A DNA stretch of 64,000 nt from Bemisia tabaci. Its lineage: Eukaryota; Arthropoda; Insecta; Hemiptera; Aleyrodidae. Below, one piece after another: positions 1 to 10,500 of this stretch (the first letter of the stretch is position 1; each line of letters opens with the position of its first letter). The stretch covers positions 66,129,345 to 66,193,344 of the forward strand of contig NC_092794.1 of assembly GCF_918797505.1 (NCBI RefSeq), in the 5' to 3' direction. Under the pieces are notes generated by a model that was not told where the DNA came from, did not search any database, and was given only the letters and a program-made list of their open reading frames with translations. Both the position numbers and the translations under genes were made by a program.

Positions 1-748
1 AGGATATCAAGAAGCTGTGAGGCGGAGCAGCCGAGGGATTGCGAAGGAATGTGGGTGGCGAGTGACGAACGACGATGCGACCCAAACCTCAGAATGTAAA
101 GTCGTAAATTTGGATTGTTTCTCATGGAAGAGATGAATTAAGAACGGAAATTTTGAAACACCGCAATGGAGATACGTGGTTTCGCACTTCAGTCGGACCG
201 ATACGGACATCCAACAAGCTTAAATAGTTGCATCAAGTCCCCGTCACCGCCGACCAACGCGTTTGTCGATCGAATCAACTACAGGTAGTATGAGCACTTG
301 AGCAGGGAGTCAAAACGTCTTCAATTTTTTGAACGCAATACGGACATCCGTCGAGGTTGTATAGTTGTATCAAGGCGCCGTAGCAAACGCGTCCCATTGT
401 TTATCGTTACAGACGAATATAAGTTGAGAGAGGCCAGTCATAATGCCTTCAATTTTATACATACATAGTTTTGGGCAAAATGAGAGACGACGTTTCTCCA
501 TTTGCGACGTTGCAGACTTCCTTAGAAATTTTATTTGTCTTTCGAGAAGCTGGTCAACATAAAACTTAAATTCTCCATCATTTTTCGTATTCGATAGCAG
601 AGGATTTGGTTCAAAATGTAAAGTCGTAAATTTGGATTGTTTCTCATGGAAGAGATGAATTAAGAACGGAAATTTTGAAACACCGCAATGGAGATAGGTA
701 CCTACTGACAAGATCCCAAGAGATAAGCTGTGCGAATTCTCTCATTGC
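1..748. repeat. Dispersed repeat carrying the CGGACATCC module
   Basis: Positions about 178-640 are closely repeated at 38060-38530 in the same orientation, with small indels (for example an 11-bp insertion near 303). It contains two copies of a short module, CGGACATCC plus ATAGTTG(C/T)ATC, at about 203 and 348. A stretch at 97-170 is repeated at 611-690 within the same region. No coding potential is seen. Confidence 0.6.
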
Positions 749-754
749 CGATAG

Positions 755-1490
755 TGCCGGATTTAGTTGGTGGCCACATGATGGGCCGCTGGCCGCGGCC
801 CATGGCGGCAAATTTATCGGGCGGCAAATTTTTAGCAATTTTTTTTAAATGTAGGTATAAAAAAATCGGATTCAGAAAAAACATTACAAACGAGAAAAGG
901 CGATAATAAACCTCTCATTTCCTGAGAGTATAGTATAATTTATACTTTTGGCGTCTTTCGGTGATACAAGAGGAAGTACCTTTCAATTAGTCGAGTTATG
1001 GTGATTCGTCAAGCTCAAGTGATGTGGTCGAACTGGCATGCGATATATCGCATCTTTTAGGTAAAAAATCTCGACAGATTTTGAATTTTCAGCAAAAAAA
1101 AAGGCGATAGCCCCTGCGCATGAGCTCACAGAATCATTCTAAAACCCACAAATCGGCAAAATTCAGAGAATTGAAAGCAGGATAGTGTTTGGAAAAAAAC
1201 CTCGCATTCGATTCAGCTATTGATTTCTGTATCGAATGCGAGGTTTTTTTTCCAAAAACCATCCTGCTTTCATTTCTCTGAATTTTACCGATTTGTGGGT
1301 TTAAATGATTCTGTAGGCTCATATGCAGGGGCTATTGTCCTTTTTTTTTACTGAAAATTCAAAATCTGTCGAGATTTTTGACCTGAAAGATCCGATATAT
1401 CGCGTGCCAGTTCGACCACGTCACTTGAGCTTGACGAATCACCTTAAGAGAGAAATCAAACACGCATTTTGGCCTGGAGCGGCGCGGTAC
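755..1490. mobile_element. Truncated hAT-like element (CCGGCCC family), interrupted
   Basis: It matches the element at 54566-55378 in the same orientation: GCCGGATTTAG, GGTGGCCACATG, GCGGCCCATGGCGGC, then the CTTTCGGTGATACA segment and GGCCTGGAGC. It is interrupted by the foldback at 1000-1443, and its far end is missing. Confidence 0.6.
1000..1443. mobile_element. 444-bp foldback MITE, nested
   Basis: The whole segment is one imperfect hairpin. The ends are GGTGATTCGTCAAGCTCAAG and its complement at 1424-1443, and the middle is CCTCGCATTCGAT/ATCGAATGCGAGG. TTA lies on both sides (996-998, 1444-1446), as for PIF/Harbinger-type elements. It sits inside the hAT-like repeat, so it is younger than that repeat. 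A related element of almost the same length is at 9873-10316. Confidence 0.75.
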
Positions 1491-1655
1491 AGTTTAACAA
1501 GAGGTTGAGAAATTGAAACCTTATCAGTTTGCCTTTTTACAAATTTTACCACGAGTACCTAATAAATATTCTCCGCATACTGGGTGTGTTACCTGGGTAT
1601 TAAATTGGTAGGTAGATAGCCGTAGAATTAGAGGCAAAATACAAAAATAACTCAC

Positions 1656-1974
1656 AACATGTAGTCGATTTTCGAGGAGTGCTATGTGCCTTGCTGAGTC
1701 TTTCATCTTACTCTCAAGTCTCCTGTCAATTGTGCTGCTATCTTTTAGTCTCAATTCGTCCACTTCTTTTTCGATTTTGAATATCTGTGAGTCCAGCTCC
1801 TCCAATTGAGACTTTTCCACTTTGATCATAGCCTCCAAATCATCATGTCTCTTGATCAGTTCCTTCAGCTTTTCGTTTTGTTGATTGTTTGTGAGTATAT
1901 TTTGGGAGGTCTTTCCCACGTTTAGATTTGTGGTTATTTCATCCTTCTCTCTTTGTAAATTTTCGATCATTCGC
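1656..1974 (-). CDS. ODAD1/CCDC63-like exon 3
   Basis: The acceptor CTTGCTCCAG precedes GCGAATG and completes the Arg codon begun in exon 2. The 319-bp exon carries heptad-type Leu/Lys/Glu sequence (for example KLKELIKRHDDLEAMIKVEK) and ends ALLENRLHV at a strong donor GTGAGTTA in phase 0. No following exon is seen between here and position 1. Confidence 0.75.
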
Positions 1975-4736
1975 CTGGAGCAAGGAAAAAGAAAAATATT
2001 CACTAGGCTACTAGGCAAGATCATAAATTTTCAATTCAAAAAGAATTAACTCGATTGATATCCGCGATTCGATGGACATCTGTAAATCGATCGACGTCCG
2101 CAAACCTACTAATCTACAAACCAAACCAGTCTGGAGGGCGTTTGGAAGTTTGAGACCCGCTGCCTCGCCGCGCCGCGGAGGTGAATGGTGAGTGTCTTGA
2201 GCGTCAAAACGCCTTCACTGCCGTGCGTATGCAACATGGACATCCGAAGAGCTCGAATAGTTGCATCCAGGCGCTACAATGAAATTAATTCAGCGTTCGT
2301 CGCATGCGATACTAACTAAGGGTGTTTTGCTTGTTCCTTTTAAGTAGGTACACCTGCAGCGCTTTGCCCATTACCCCGATGAAGTGCATAGTTACTGATT
2401 TTATCGTAACATTGTCATTTACCGAAAAACGTTTCAATTGCTTAAATGTACTGACAAAGTTGGCCGTCTAAAATGTTGGCTTTGGTCCTACTTTTCCTGA
2501 CCTAAGAGCGACGAATGCGGCCGAGTCGTTCATGCGGACACTTCAAGAAAACTTCTCGAGCGCGTACATTCCGACATTTTGTGTATTTTGCGGACGAGTA
2601 AGAAAAAGTCCAGTCAGGAATATATATCTAGGTACCTCCGGCCAGTTCAAAACCCAATGAGGCAGGACCCAAATCTTGTAGAATTTAAAACAATCTTAAT
2701 GCCAATTTGTTCTTTCATGACTTTATTTTAAACGTGAACGCATGCATTTTAGATATACCTACTTTCAACAGAAAAAAAAGAGCTGGTTTCCTGAAGCTTA
2801 GACTTGTATACGTATTATGACACTTTTTTTTACGTTTCTTTCAGTCAGAGTCGGATTAGCCGGGCCCCCGGAGCAGTTTTTTTTTTCTATTATTATTTTT
2901 AATTTTCCTTCTCTGCGAGAGGTTCAATCAAATTTTTTGGGGGCTTCTGAAGTTTTAGAGATTTTGGGAATCGAAGAGGTCCTGAAACCGGGTCATGGGG
3001 CCCTTAAAGGTTGGGATTTAGGGCTCTAAAACGAGTGCATCCAGGACCCTTTGAGAACGTGGATCGCCTTCAATTATCGAAGTATGCAACTCGTCGTGTG
3101 CGCCGTATGGGGGCCCTTATACCCGCCAGCACCCCGAGCGGCCGAGCCCCTGCCTGACCTCTAATCCGCCGTGCTAAGAGAGAACGCCGTATAAAAATTC
3201 GAGAGTTGCCAAATTTCCTTTGAAGAAATGTTTATTTTTGAGGAAAGTTATGAACACTTTCCCTTGAAATTTTCAGGAGATTTAGGCCATATTCTGAACA
3301 TAATTATCTGAGAAATAGGAAGAAAAATATTCACAAACTTTCCTGAAAATTAGTGATTTGTCACAGGAAGTTTGGCAACGTCTGAAGGCTCATACGACGT
3401 TCTTCCTTTGCACGGCAGTAATCCGATCCTGCTTTCAGTCAATGATAATAGGGATACCCAAGTATAGCAGTGGAATCTATTTTCTGTCTAGCATACTAAT
3501 TTAGAAATTGTCTATTTTCTAGACAGAAAAATAATACCCATATATATAGAAAGAAAATGGAAAGAAAATAGATGTATCAAATAGAAGTAAGAAAATTATT
3601 AAAAAACTTCTGTCTATGTTCCGGACACTGAATACAAGGAAAACAGAAAATTTTGTTGTCTTCATTCTGTGTTTTTCCATCTGTGTTCTGAATTTTAAAT
3701 TTCTAAGAATTAGATCAATTGGATCCAATTTTTCCATATTTTCCGTCAGGTTTTTAGATATTTTTTCTTAAGGAAATAACCCTATCAATTTTCTAGACGG
3801 AAAATAGATCCATTTTGTAGATAGGGAATAGACCTATTTTCTTAGGTAATTAGTGACACTCACTTTAAATTTTCTGTCTACTTTCAATAATGCTAGCTAC
3901 TTTTTTTTATTATTTTCTAAATTGTTTTCATTACCTAATTTTTTTTTCATAAAATATTATCCATTTTTTCATTATTTTTTTTTATCCATTTTTTTCATTT
4001 TGCTACTTAGGAAAATACCTTTGCTTATTTAGGTGAATTTTCATTTCTTCAGCATAGGAAAGACGGTCACTCTCCATGATGCGGTACTGCCTCTCCAACC
4101 GATCAAGTTCTGCACGGGCCAGTTGGTACATCTCCAGATCTTCTGGGGCCATTGTCACCGTTGGACCGGTTTTGTAATGAGGTTTTGTACACATCTTGGG
4201 CCTAGAGTCTGCGAGGAGCTATTGAAACACAAAAATCACACCACTTAAAATAGTGGCTGTCATAATGATGAAAGATGACAAAATAAAACATTTCACAAGA
4301 CTGATTTCTTATCCTATGAAAAGAAAACCGACCCAAGGCTTTAAACAGCTCATGGACAGGCATCCCGCCCAACATTTATTCACATGTTAGTTAAAAAACG
4401 GATTATGGCGTTTAACATTTTCTTGTGTCGTCCAGACGGAAACTCGCGATCAAATAAGTATCCACTCGATGATTTCACAAGAATAATGTTTGTTTAATGT
4501 ATCTCCATGGCGATCCGACGATTTGAAAAGCTTTGAAAGGCAACGGCCAAAAGTGCTATAATTCAGTTTTTCTCAGACCGAATTTTCCCTGTTCGACCCT
4601 CTTTGTGCAACTTTCGTCTTTTGTCAGTGTAAAACGTGTAAAAAAAGTAAGATTTTACCGCACTCTTTTGTCCCAAGACTTTGAGGTTCTCTATATATCG
4701 CCTTATCTTCTCCACAAAATCCAAATTCTGTTCCAT
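1656..4736 (-). CDS. Outer dynein arm docking complex coiled-coil protein (ODAD1/CCDC63-like), 5' part
   Basis: Three minus-strand exons (4736-4659, 4218-4019, 1974-1656) join in phase (0, 2, 0) with GT..AG introns into 199 codons. Exon 1 starts at an ATG with A at -3 and G at +4. The product is charged and predicted to be almost wholly coiled coil. The stretch ARAELDRLERQYRIMESDR (about residues 52-70) and, at the end of exon 3, IALLENRL resemble the conserved segments of the CCDC63/CCDC114 (ODAD1)/CCDC151 family. Those proteins attach outer dynein arms to axonemal doublet microtubules in cilia and sperm tails. Family members are several hundred residues long, so about a third is present and the 3' exons lie left of position 1. 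The family is fairly sure; the exact paralogue is not. The introns are packed with MITEs. Confidence 0.72.
2845..3160. repeat. Dispersed repeat, GGATTAGCC type
   Basis: It shares an order of blocks with 20575-21140: CGGATTAGCCG, TCTATTATTATTT, GAGGTCCTGAAAC, GATCGCCTTCAATT and a run of CCCGCC near the end. It is possibly an old non-autonomous element; the ends are not clear in this copy. Confidence 0.5.
3166..3418. mobile_element. 253-bp MITE, GCCGTGCTAAG family, copy 1
   Basis: The inverted ends are CCGCCGTGCTAAG...GCACGGCAG, flanked by TAAT on each side (3162-3165, 3419-3422), a 4-bp target duplication. Inner blocks ATTCGAGAGTTGCCAAATTT and GGCAACGTCTGAAGG recur in four other copies in the window. 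Confidence 0.75.
3470..3900. repeat. Degenerate AT-rich inverted-repeat zone
   Basis: Variants of TTTTCTAGACAGAAAAT recur at about 3515, 3790 and 3825, and CTATTTTCTGTCTAGCAT at 3476 is answered by TTTTCTGTCTACTTTCAATAATGCTAG near 3870-3896. It is probably an eroded foldback element. Confidence 0.4.
4019..4218 (-). CDS. ODAD1/CCDC63-like exon 2
   Basis: The acceptor is TTTCAATAG and the donor AG|GTATTTTC (phase 2). This 200-bp exon encodes the most diagnostic stretch of the gene, with LDRLERQYRIMESDRLSYAE; the last codon (Arg) is split with exon 3. The polypyrimidine-rich 3.5-4.0 kb region downstream belongs to the intron. Confidence 0.75.
4659..4736 (-). CDS. ODAD1/CCDC63-like exon 1 (26 codons)
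   Basis: It opens MEQNLDFVEKIRRYIENLK and ends at a donor GTAAAATC in phase 0. The reading frame stays open upstream to an ATG at 4853, but that upstream peptide is not coiled-coil-like, so the start at 4736, with its good context (AGC ATG G), is preferred. The exon could instead be an internal exon with unseen upstream coding sequence. Confidence 0.6.
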
Positions 4737-5049
4737 GCTTTCACAGAGCCAATAGGAAAACGATGTACGTATGATTCTGTTTGTGATAATAGTCGACCCG
4801 ATTTTCGCCTTCAAATGCAGCGCCCAGGCAACACATTCTACTCGAAAATGCAAAAAGTTAATTCTTTAGCCCTAGGATGCTCAAGCTGTGTGAGATGGGT
4901 CCCTGATTTTCTGAAAACAGGGTGTATTTGAGTTTCAGATAAAGATCTTTGCCGTAATAATAGAATCGGACATAACATATAAGAGAAAGAGAGAAAAATA
5001 GAGTGGCAGAAAATTTTCTTTTACAACTATCCTTAGAAATGCCTAGAAA

Positions 5050-5128
5050 TCGACCCGACTATCTCCTCTGGGGGAGTTACGGGGACAGCACGCATACGAG
5101 CTATGGACGTAGGTCTAAAATTACATCC

Positions 5129-5176
<48 letters not shown>
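5050..5176. repeat. Poly(A)-tailed retrosequence end
   Basis: A run of about 46 A at 5131-5176 follows AAATTACATCCTATT, with shorter A-rich runs to 5230. It looks like the 3' tail of a SINE or other retrotransposed copy, but no pol III box is evident upstream. Confidence 0.4.
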
Positions 5177-5179
<3 letters not shown>

Positions 5180-5236
5180 GACATCTTTAAAAAAAAATCA
5201 GACATCAAATTAAGAAAAAAAGGAGAAAAAATCGAG

Positions 5237-6395
5237 CGTCAATACAGCCGAAGATAGAACATGTGTAATCGGGTCTCGTTTTTCAACTTTTCTCGTGAAT
5301 CTGCAAGACCTTTCATTGGTGGAAGTATGCGGAGCATCGTGAGTTCACGCCTTGTGAGCCATTGCCCCTTCAACCATGCAGACGCAACACGGACATCCAT
5401 CAAACACGAATAGTTGTATCTCTGCGCCGTCATCAACACGAGTCCTTTCCCTTGCTCTCCTTTCATCTTGGGTTGGTTCCGATTATTCTCTTTGTAGTGG
5501 TGCTATAAGAGCTATGTGAGTAATACAGCTGAATATACGAGAGATTACAATCGGGCCTCGTCTTTCAACTTTTCTCCCGTATTGGCAGCACAGAGCAGAG
5601 AATTGCGAGTTCACGCCTCATGCCATCGCGCCTTCAATTTTGCAGACGCAACACAGACATCCGTCAAGCACGAATAGTTGTATCTCTGCATCGTCATCAA
5701 CACGATTCTTTTCCCTCCTTCCCCTTGCTCCATTTTTGTGTTGGACTCGTTGATTCTTTTTTTTGGTGGTGCTTCAAGTCAAGAGCTACGTGTGTAACAC
5801 CCTAGGAGCAATGGCTCTTTAAACAAAATTCTACAAAAATTTGTTTAAAAAAATGTAAAAAACCTGTAAATTTTAGGAGTTCGTAAAGTTTAAGTAAAAA
5901 AGGAACTCTTAAAATACTCGTTTTAGGTAACCCTTCTGGGGAAGTCTATTAGATAAAAAAATAGTGTTATTTTAATTTTAAAAAAAACGTAAAATTTACG
6001 TGAAAAACAACAAACTATATCCTCAATTTGTATAGGCTGCAACTTTTCCTTTTATACTTCTCCGTTCACCACATTTTCCTCCTCGTTTTTGCCCGCAGGA
6101 AGTTAATAAAAAAAAAAACATAAATTTTACTTAATATTTACGTAAAAAAATTAACATAAATTTTTCTTCAATTTTATGTGAAAAAAACCCTTTAAAGGGT
6201 TTCCTGATACGAATTCCACAAGAGTTTTTTAACGCAATTTTCAAATGGTTTTGAAGTAAATTTTTAAGTTCTCTTAAAATTTACGAGTTTTTTACAACTT
6301 TTCTCATCAGCCACTGCTATACTAGGGAGACAAAGATACGAGACCATGTAATCGGGCTTAGTCTATTAACTCTTTTCCCGCAATGAGTAGGCCGA
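5237..6395. repeat. Tandem 280-bp repeat, third unit split by an insertion
   Basis: Units 5237-5517 and 5518-5796 share AATACAGC.GAA, TTTCAACTTTTCTC, GAGTTCACGCC, CGGACATCC and AGTTGTATCTCTGC in the same order. The start of a third unit (GATACGAGA.CATGTAATCGGGC) is at 6333-6395, after the AT-rich block 5803-6327. Confidence 0.65.
5803..6327. mobile_element. 525-bp AT-rich insertion with inverted ends
   Basis: The ends CCCTAGGAGCAATGGCT and AGCCACTGCTATACTAGGG form a terminal inverted repeat with a 2-bp bulge. The interior is repetitive TTTACGTAAAA-like sequence. It separates two units of the 280-bp tandem repeat. Coordinates are good to a few bases. Confidence 0.5.
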
Positions 6396-6404
6396 CGTGC
6401 AACT

Positions 6405-6540
6405 GGACTGCATTTTGCAATTTGGAACTATAAAGTCAGGCCCGGCTCAAAACAACGTATGTGCCATAAGTTTCCCTATGCACATAAGTGTTTTTTCAGA
6501 TGAGCTAGAATTTATAGCTCCAAATTGCAAAATGCAGTCC
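6405..6540. mobile_element. 136-bp MITE, GGACTGCATTTTGCAA family, copy A
   Basis: The inverted ends GGACTGCATTTTGCAATTTG and its complement are flanked by AACT on both sides (6401-6404, 6541-6544). Five further members in the window also have 4-bp flanking duplications where the ends are intact. Confidence 0.8.
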
Positions 6541-7074
6541 AACTCGTGTTTATAAATTACACTTATAAATGAAGTATGTACCTAAAATATTTTTCCACCC
6601 GTAGAATTGCCATACGGCAGAGCCGGGTCGCCTCAAGCCAGCATGAGCACCTAGTAATTAAATAAATGAATTCTTCTCTTGTTTTTCACCGTCATATGTA
6701 ATCTTGTAATTTTATTTGTATTGGCACGAAACCTGTATGTACCTAGGCTCGGATGTAATACTGTAACTTTATTCTCTGTCAGTTTTTCTTTCTTTCTTAT
6801 GTTACAAATATTATAATCAAAATGTATGTGCTTTGAAGAGGTAATAAATAAATAAATAATAAAATATTTTTGCATTGCCGACTGCAGAAGTGCAGATTTG
6901 ACTGCGGAGTTCGAAGTCCGAAATGGTCCGAAGTTCAAGATAAAAGTACAAAATTACTCTGCTAGGTAGCAGCAGGGGTAGCGGTAGCGGCCATCCTTTC
7001 TTCTGTGTTTACTTATCTTACTCTATGCACACCGTAGATAAACAACAACAGAATGTTCATTGTTCAAGTACATG

Positions 7075-7258
7075 CATAGAGAAAAAAAAGGAGGTGTTTG
7101 CATTTCGGGCATCTTGGAATTTTTTGATGACTTGATGACGTAGGTGGGTACAGTGTGAAGGGGATGTCCCTGTACCCAGCTGTACCCACCTACGTCATCA
7201 AGTCATCAAAATACTCCAAGATGCCCGAAATGCAAACACCTTCTTTTTTTTCTCTATG
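7075..7258. mobile_element. 184-bp Mutator-like MITE in the VPS37 upstream region
   Basis: This near-perfect hairpin has long inverted ends starting CATAGAGAAAAAAAAGGAGG. It is flanked by a perfect 9-bp duplication AAGTACATG (7066-7074, 7259-7267), the hallmark length for Mutator-like elements. It ends 146 bp before the VPS37 start codon and so lies in or next to the promoter/5'UTR. Confidence 0.85.
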
Positions 7259-7403
7259 AAGTACATGGCCATGGCGTTCGCCTTTGTGATTAGTGTTATC
7301 TAATTTGTGTAACAGGATCCGAAATATTCCGATTAGTTGTTAAAATATCGGTCGAAGTTAACCGCTTGAATTTTCATTTCGCATTTTATAATAGTATGTG
7401 AAA

Positions 7404-7565
7404 ATGTCGGCCGGAACTTATTATAACCATCCTGATAGTCGCGCGGATATGCTCGTTACTACAACTCTGAATGAACTATCTTTCAATGCGTTCAGCTCCG
7501 AGGAACTAAAAGAAATTTTTAGCAGTGATGATAAAATAGACGATATGATCAAAGACTGCAAAGTC
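7404..7565 (+). CDS. Vps37B: VPS37 exon 1
   Basis: It holds 54 codons from ATG to a strong donor GTAAGTG (phase 0). Residues 22-50, LNELSFNAFSSEELKEIFS and onwards, are the helical start of the Mod(r) domain. Confidence 0.92.
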
Positions 7566-10500
7566 GTAAGTGTTATTAGTTATGTACCTAGCAGTTATTT
7601 TTAGTGATCAGATACCATGTACAACTCATGCTGGACCAACCTCTTATCACCAAGTTTTGTTTCATTAGTTTTTGTACTCATGTCAGCACAAAATGATAAT
7701 TACTTAAGTATCTTTGTTTTAAGGGTCTCGCTGTTCCCAGTTTACCCTTGAGGATGTACACTTTTGTCGTAGTAGTTCATTTCATGGGAGAATTTCAGAT
7801 CTGTAAATGAGTCAGTATGAACGCCGATTTTGAATTGGTTATTAATCCATCTTGTTTTGAAAGAGATGAAACTGATTGGCTTTTGACTGCTAGTTACGCA
7901 TTATAAATTGTACACGCGTATACAGACAATCAAAATTCCTTGAAACTAAAATACTATGAGTCATTAGTATCAAATTTCTTTCTCAAGTTTTACGACATCA
8001 TGTTTCATCATCTCTAGTGATTCATGATGACTCATTTTTCTATCTCAAACGCCTAGCCACAATGGCCATGCAGGTCATTTCATGAAAGAAGTATTTTTAT
8101 CCTTAGTTTTACTAAATCTGTAGAGTTGTTCTTTGGAGCTGTGGCTCCAAGACTTCATTTAATGTTCAGGAGGAAATTACTCTAGATGACCGATTTTGAG
8201 TCTAAAAAAGTTTTTTTTTTGGAACGAAAAGAAGTGAATTCAAGTTTCCAAGCAATTCATCCACAAACTAAGTCAAATAATCTAACTGACGTAAATTTGA
8301 GATAAGTTACTCAAATAAGAGAATGAACTAACCTCAAAGTCCTCTGTCTGACTGGTTTTTGGCTTCTGAGGAAAGAGGAAGAACCTATAGCCAACAATAG
8401 ACCATAGAGTACAACAGGATCGCAACGCACTGGAGCGCCAATTAAGTCAATCCATGAACGGGCCGTTCCGAGCCCCTTGTTTGCTGGTAAAAGGGAACCG
8501 TTCGGCATTTTTTATCAAGGCAGCTTATGGGAGAATCGCAGGCTGCGAGTGGTTTTTGGGATTTATTAATTTAAATCAATCATTATTACCGCGTATTTTG
8601 ACAAATTGGGTTCACCGAAGTCATAACAATTTAATAAATGTACAACAATCCCGGTTATAATGAAAAAAATTTAATAGGTCCCTTTATTTTCTGAGCGAAG
8701 ACCGGAGCTAAGACCCCGCGCATATGTCATCGCCAGTCGCCGCACACTAGTCTCAGAAGCACCGGACAAAACAGCCTCAAAAAGTGACTTCGTCAGTGCT
8801 CCAGAACATTACGACTGTATTGTACTCTATGCTATTGACTGGATTTTATATAGGGGCATAAAGGGCCATCTACATTCTGAAAATAGCTCAATATGGCTCT
8901 ATCAGCTGCGTGAATCCGTGCACAGGAGACTGTTTTGTATGTAAGGGTCTGCAGTTCGAAGGAAAAGGTACAGAGGGACAGAGTCAAGAAGAAAAGTGAA
9001 GATGAAAGAAAAGAACAAGGTGGATAAAAAAAATCAAATTAGGAAAACTAAAGATGGCATGATGTAAAGGTGTCTGGATCATAAGCCTGGAGTAGCGTCA
9101 CCCCTCAGGAACGAGCACTGTGATAAGATTGCACCTAAAAATTGAGCAACTGTTGTAATAGAACAGCTGCTGAATGGGTGATGCAACGTAAATTCCTAAA
9201 TTTTATTTATACGTCCGTATCTAATTACATGCAAAGTTGAAGATGTGAGCAATAATACTTCAGCAAGTCGTATGATTAAAGTTGCATTTTGCTTCTCATC
9301 AAAAAGCAGTGTATCATAAGAAAAACCTAAAAATCAGTTGGAAGTAAAGTATTATCACCAATTAATGGATTCTTGCAAAGTCTATTTCCCTCCAATTCCT
9401 TTGAATGTCTTCTGTAAAATAATATGCTACATTTGATCTGGAAGTTTTTTTTGCAGTATCACTGTCAATTTTAGAAGTTGACTGCTTTACTTGCCAAAGT
9501 CTTTCAGAAAATATCTTCATCGCCATGATTCATTTCAGCCAGCATTTGTTCTTCTTGACATTTGTCTGCCAAATAGAGCAAGCTTTAAATGCTAAAAAAT
9601 GTATGTGAATTTTATCTCATATTATTTTTTATGTTCACAGATTAAAGACTTGGAAGCAGAGAAAGAAATGTTAACTGTCAGCAACCGATCTCTTGCCGAG
9701 TTTAACTTATCTAAAGAAAGTCAGCTGAATGATGGAAAGCAGCAGTTGAAAGAGCTTACTGAACAAGGGGAGAAACTTTTACTCAGCATTAAAGAAAAAA
9801 GGGATGAAATTAGTAAGTAATTGCTCCATAATTTCTCAAAGAAATACTCACAGAAGGTGTCATCATAATTAAGGTGATTTGACGGTTGCCATTTTTTGCG
9901 TCAGAGGGATGTGCAATATATCGCATCAATTCATTCCATAATTTCAGCTACTTGTCATTTTTTTCGAATTTTGAGATCGCATTTCTGTTGTCATGAGACT
10001 AAAGAATTCATGTACCAAATTTGACCGAGAAATTCAACGTGTTAAAGGCAGGGTTTTTTCAGAGGAAATATATCGCATCCGAGTGCAGTTTCGATATCAG
10101 TATCGGATGCGATATTTTTCCTCTAAAAAAACCCTGACTTTATTACACTGAATTTCTTCGTCAAATTTGGTACCTACATGAATTATTTAGTCTCATGACA
10201 ACAGAAGTGCCATCTTAAAATTAAAAAAAAATGACAAGTAGCTGAAATTATGGAAAGAATTGATGCAGTATATCGCACGTCGCTCTGACACAAAAAGTGG
10301 CAACCATCGAATCACCGTAATGACTTTTTTGCAAAGAAGCATCCACAGCCAATCTTAACCAATAGGTCAGTCTTGAAAGGTGCGAGAGCTACTGCTAAAG
10401 CTCGGAGGTGGAAAGTACTCATAAAACCACCCCAGGCTCCATTAAAGTTGTTCGTGTTATTGCCTTTTATTCTTTTGTAGATTAAACTAATTTCCTAAGG

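Larger units (their letters stand above)
1975..4018 (-). other. ODAD-like intron 2, filled with repeats
   Basis: Between the exons lie a CGGACATCC module near 2240-2270, a dispersed repeat at 2845-3160, a MITE at 3166-3418 and a degenerate TTTTCTAGACAGAAAAT-type inverted-repeat zone at 3470-3900. The stretch 2300-2840 shows nothing I recognise. Confidence 0.6.
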
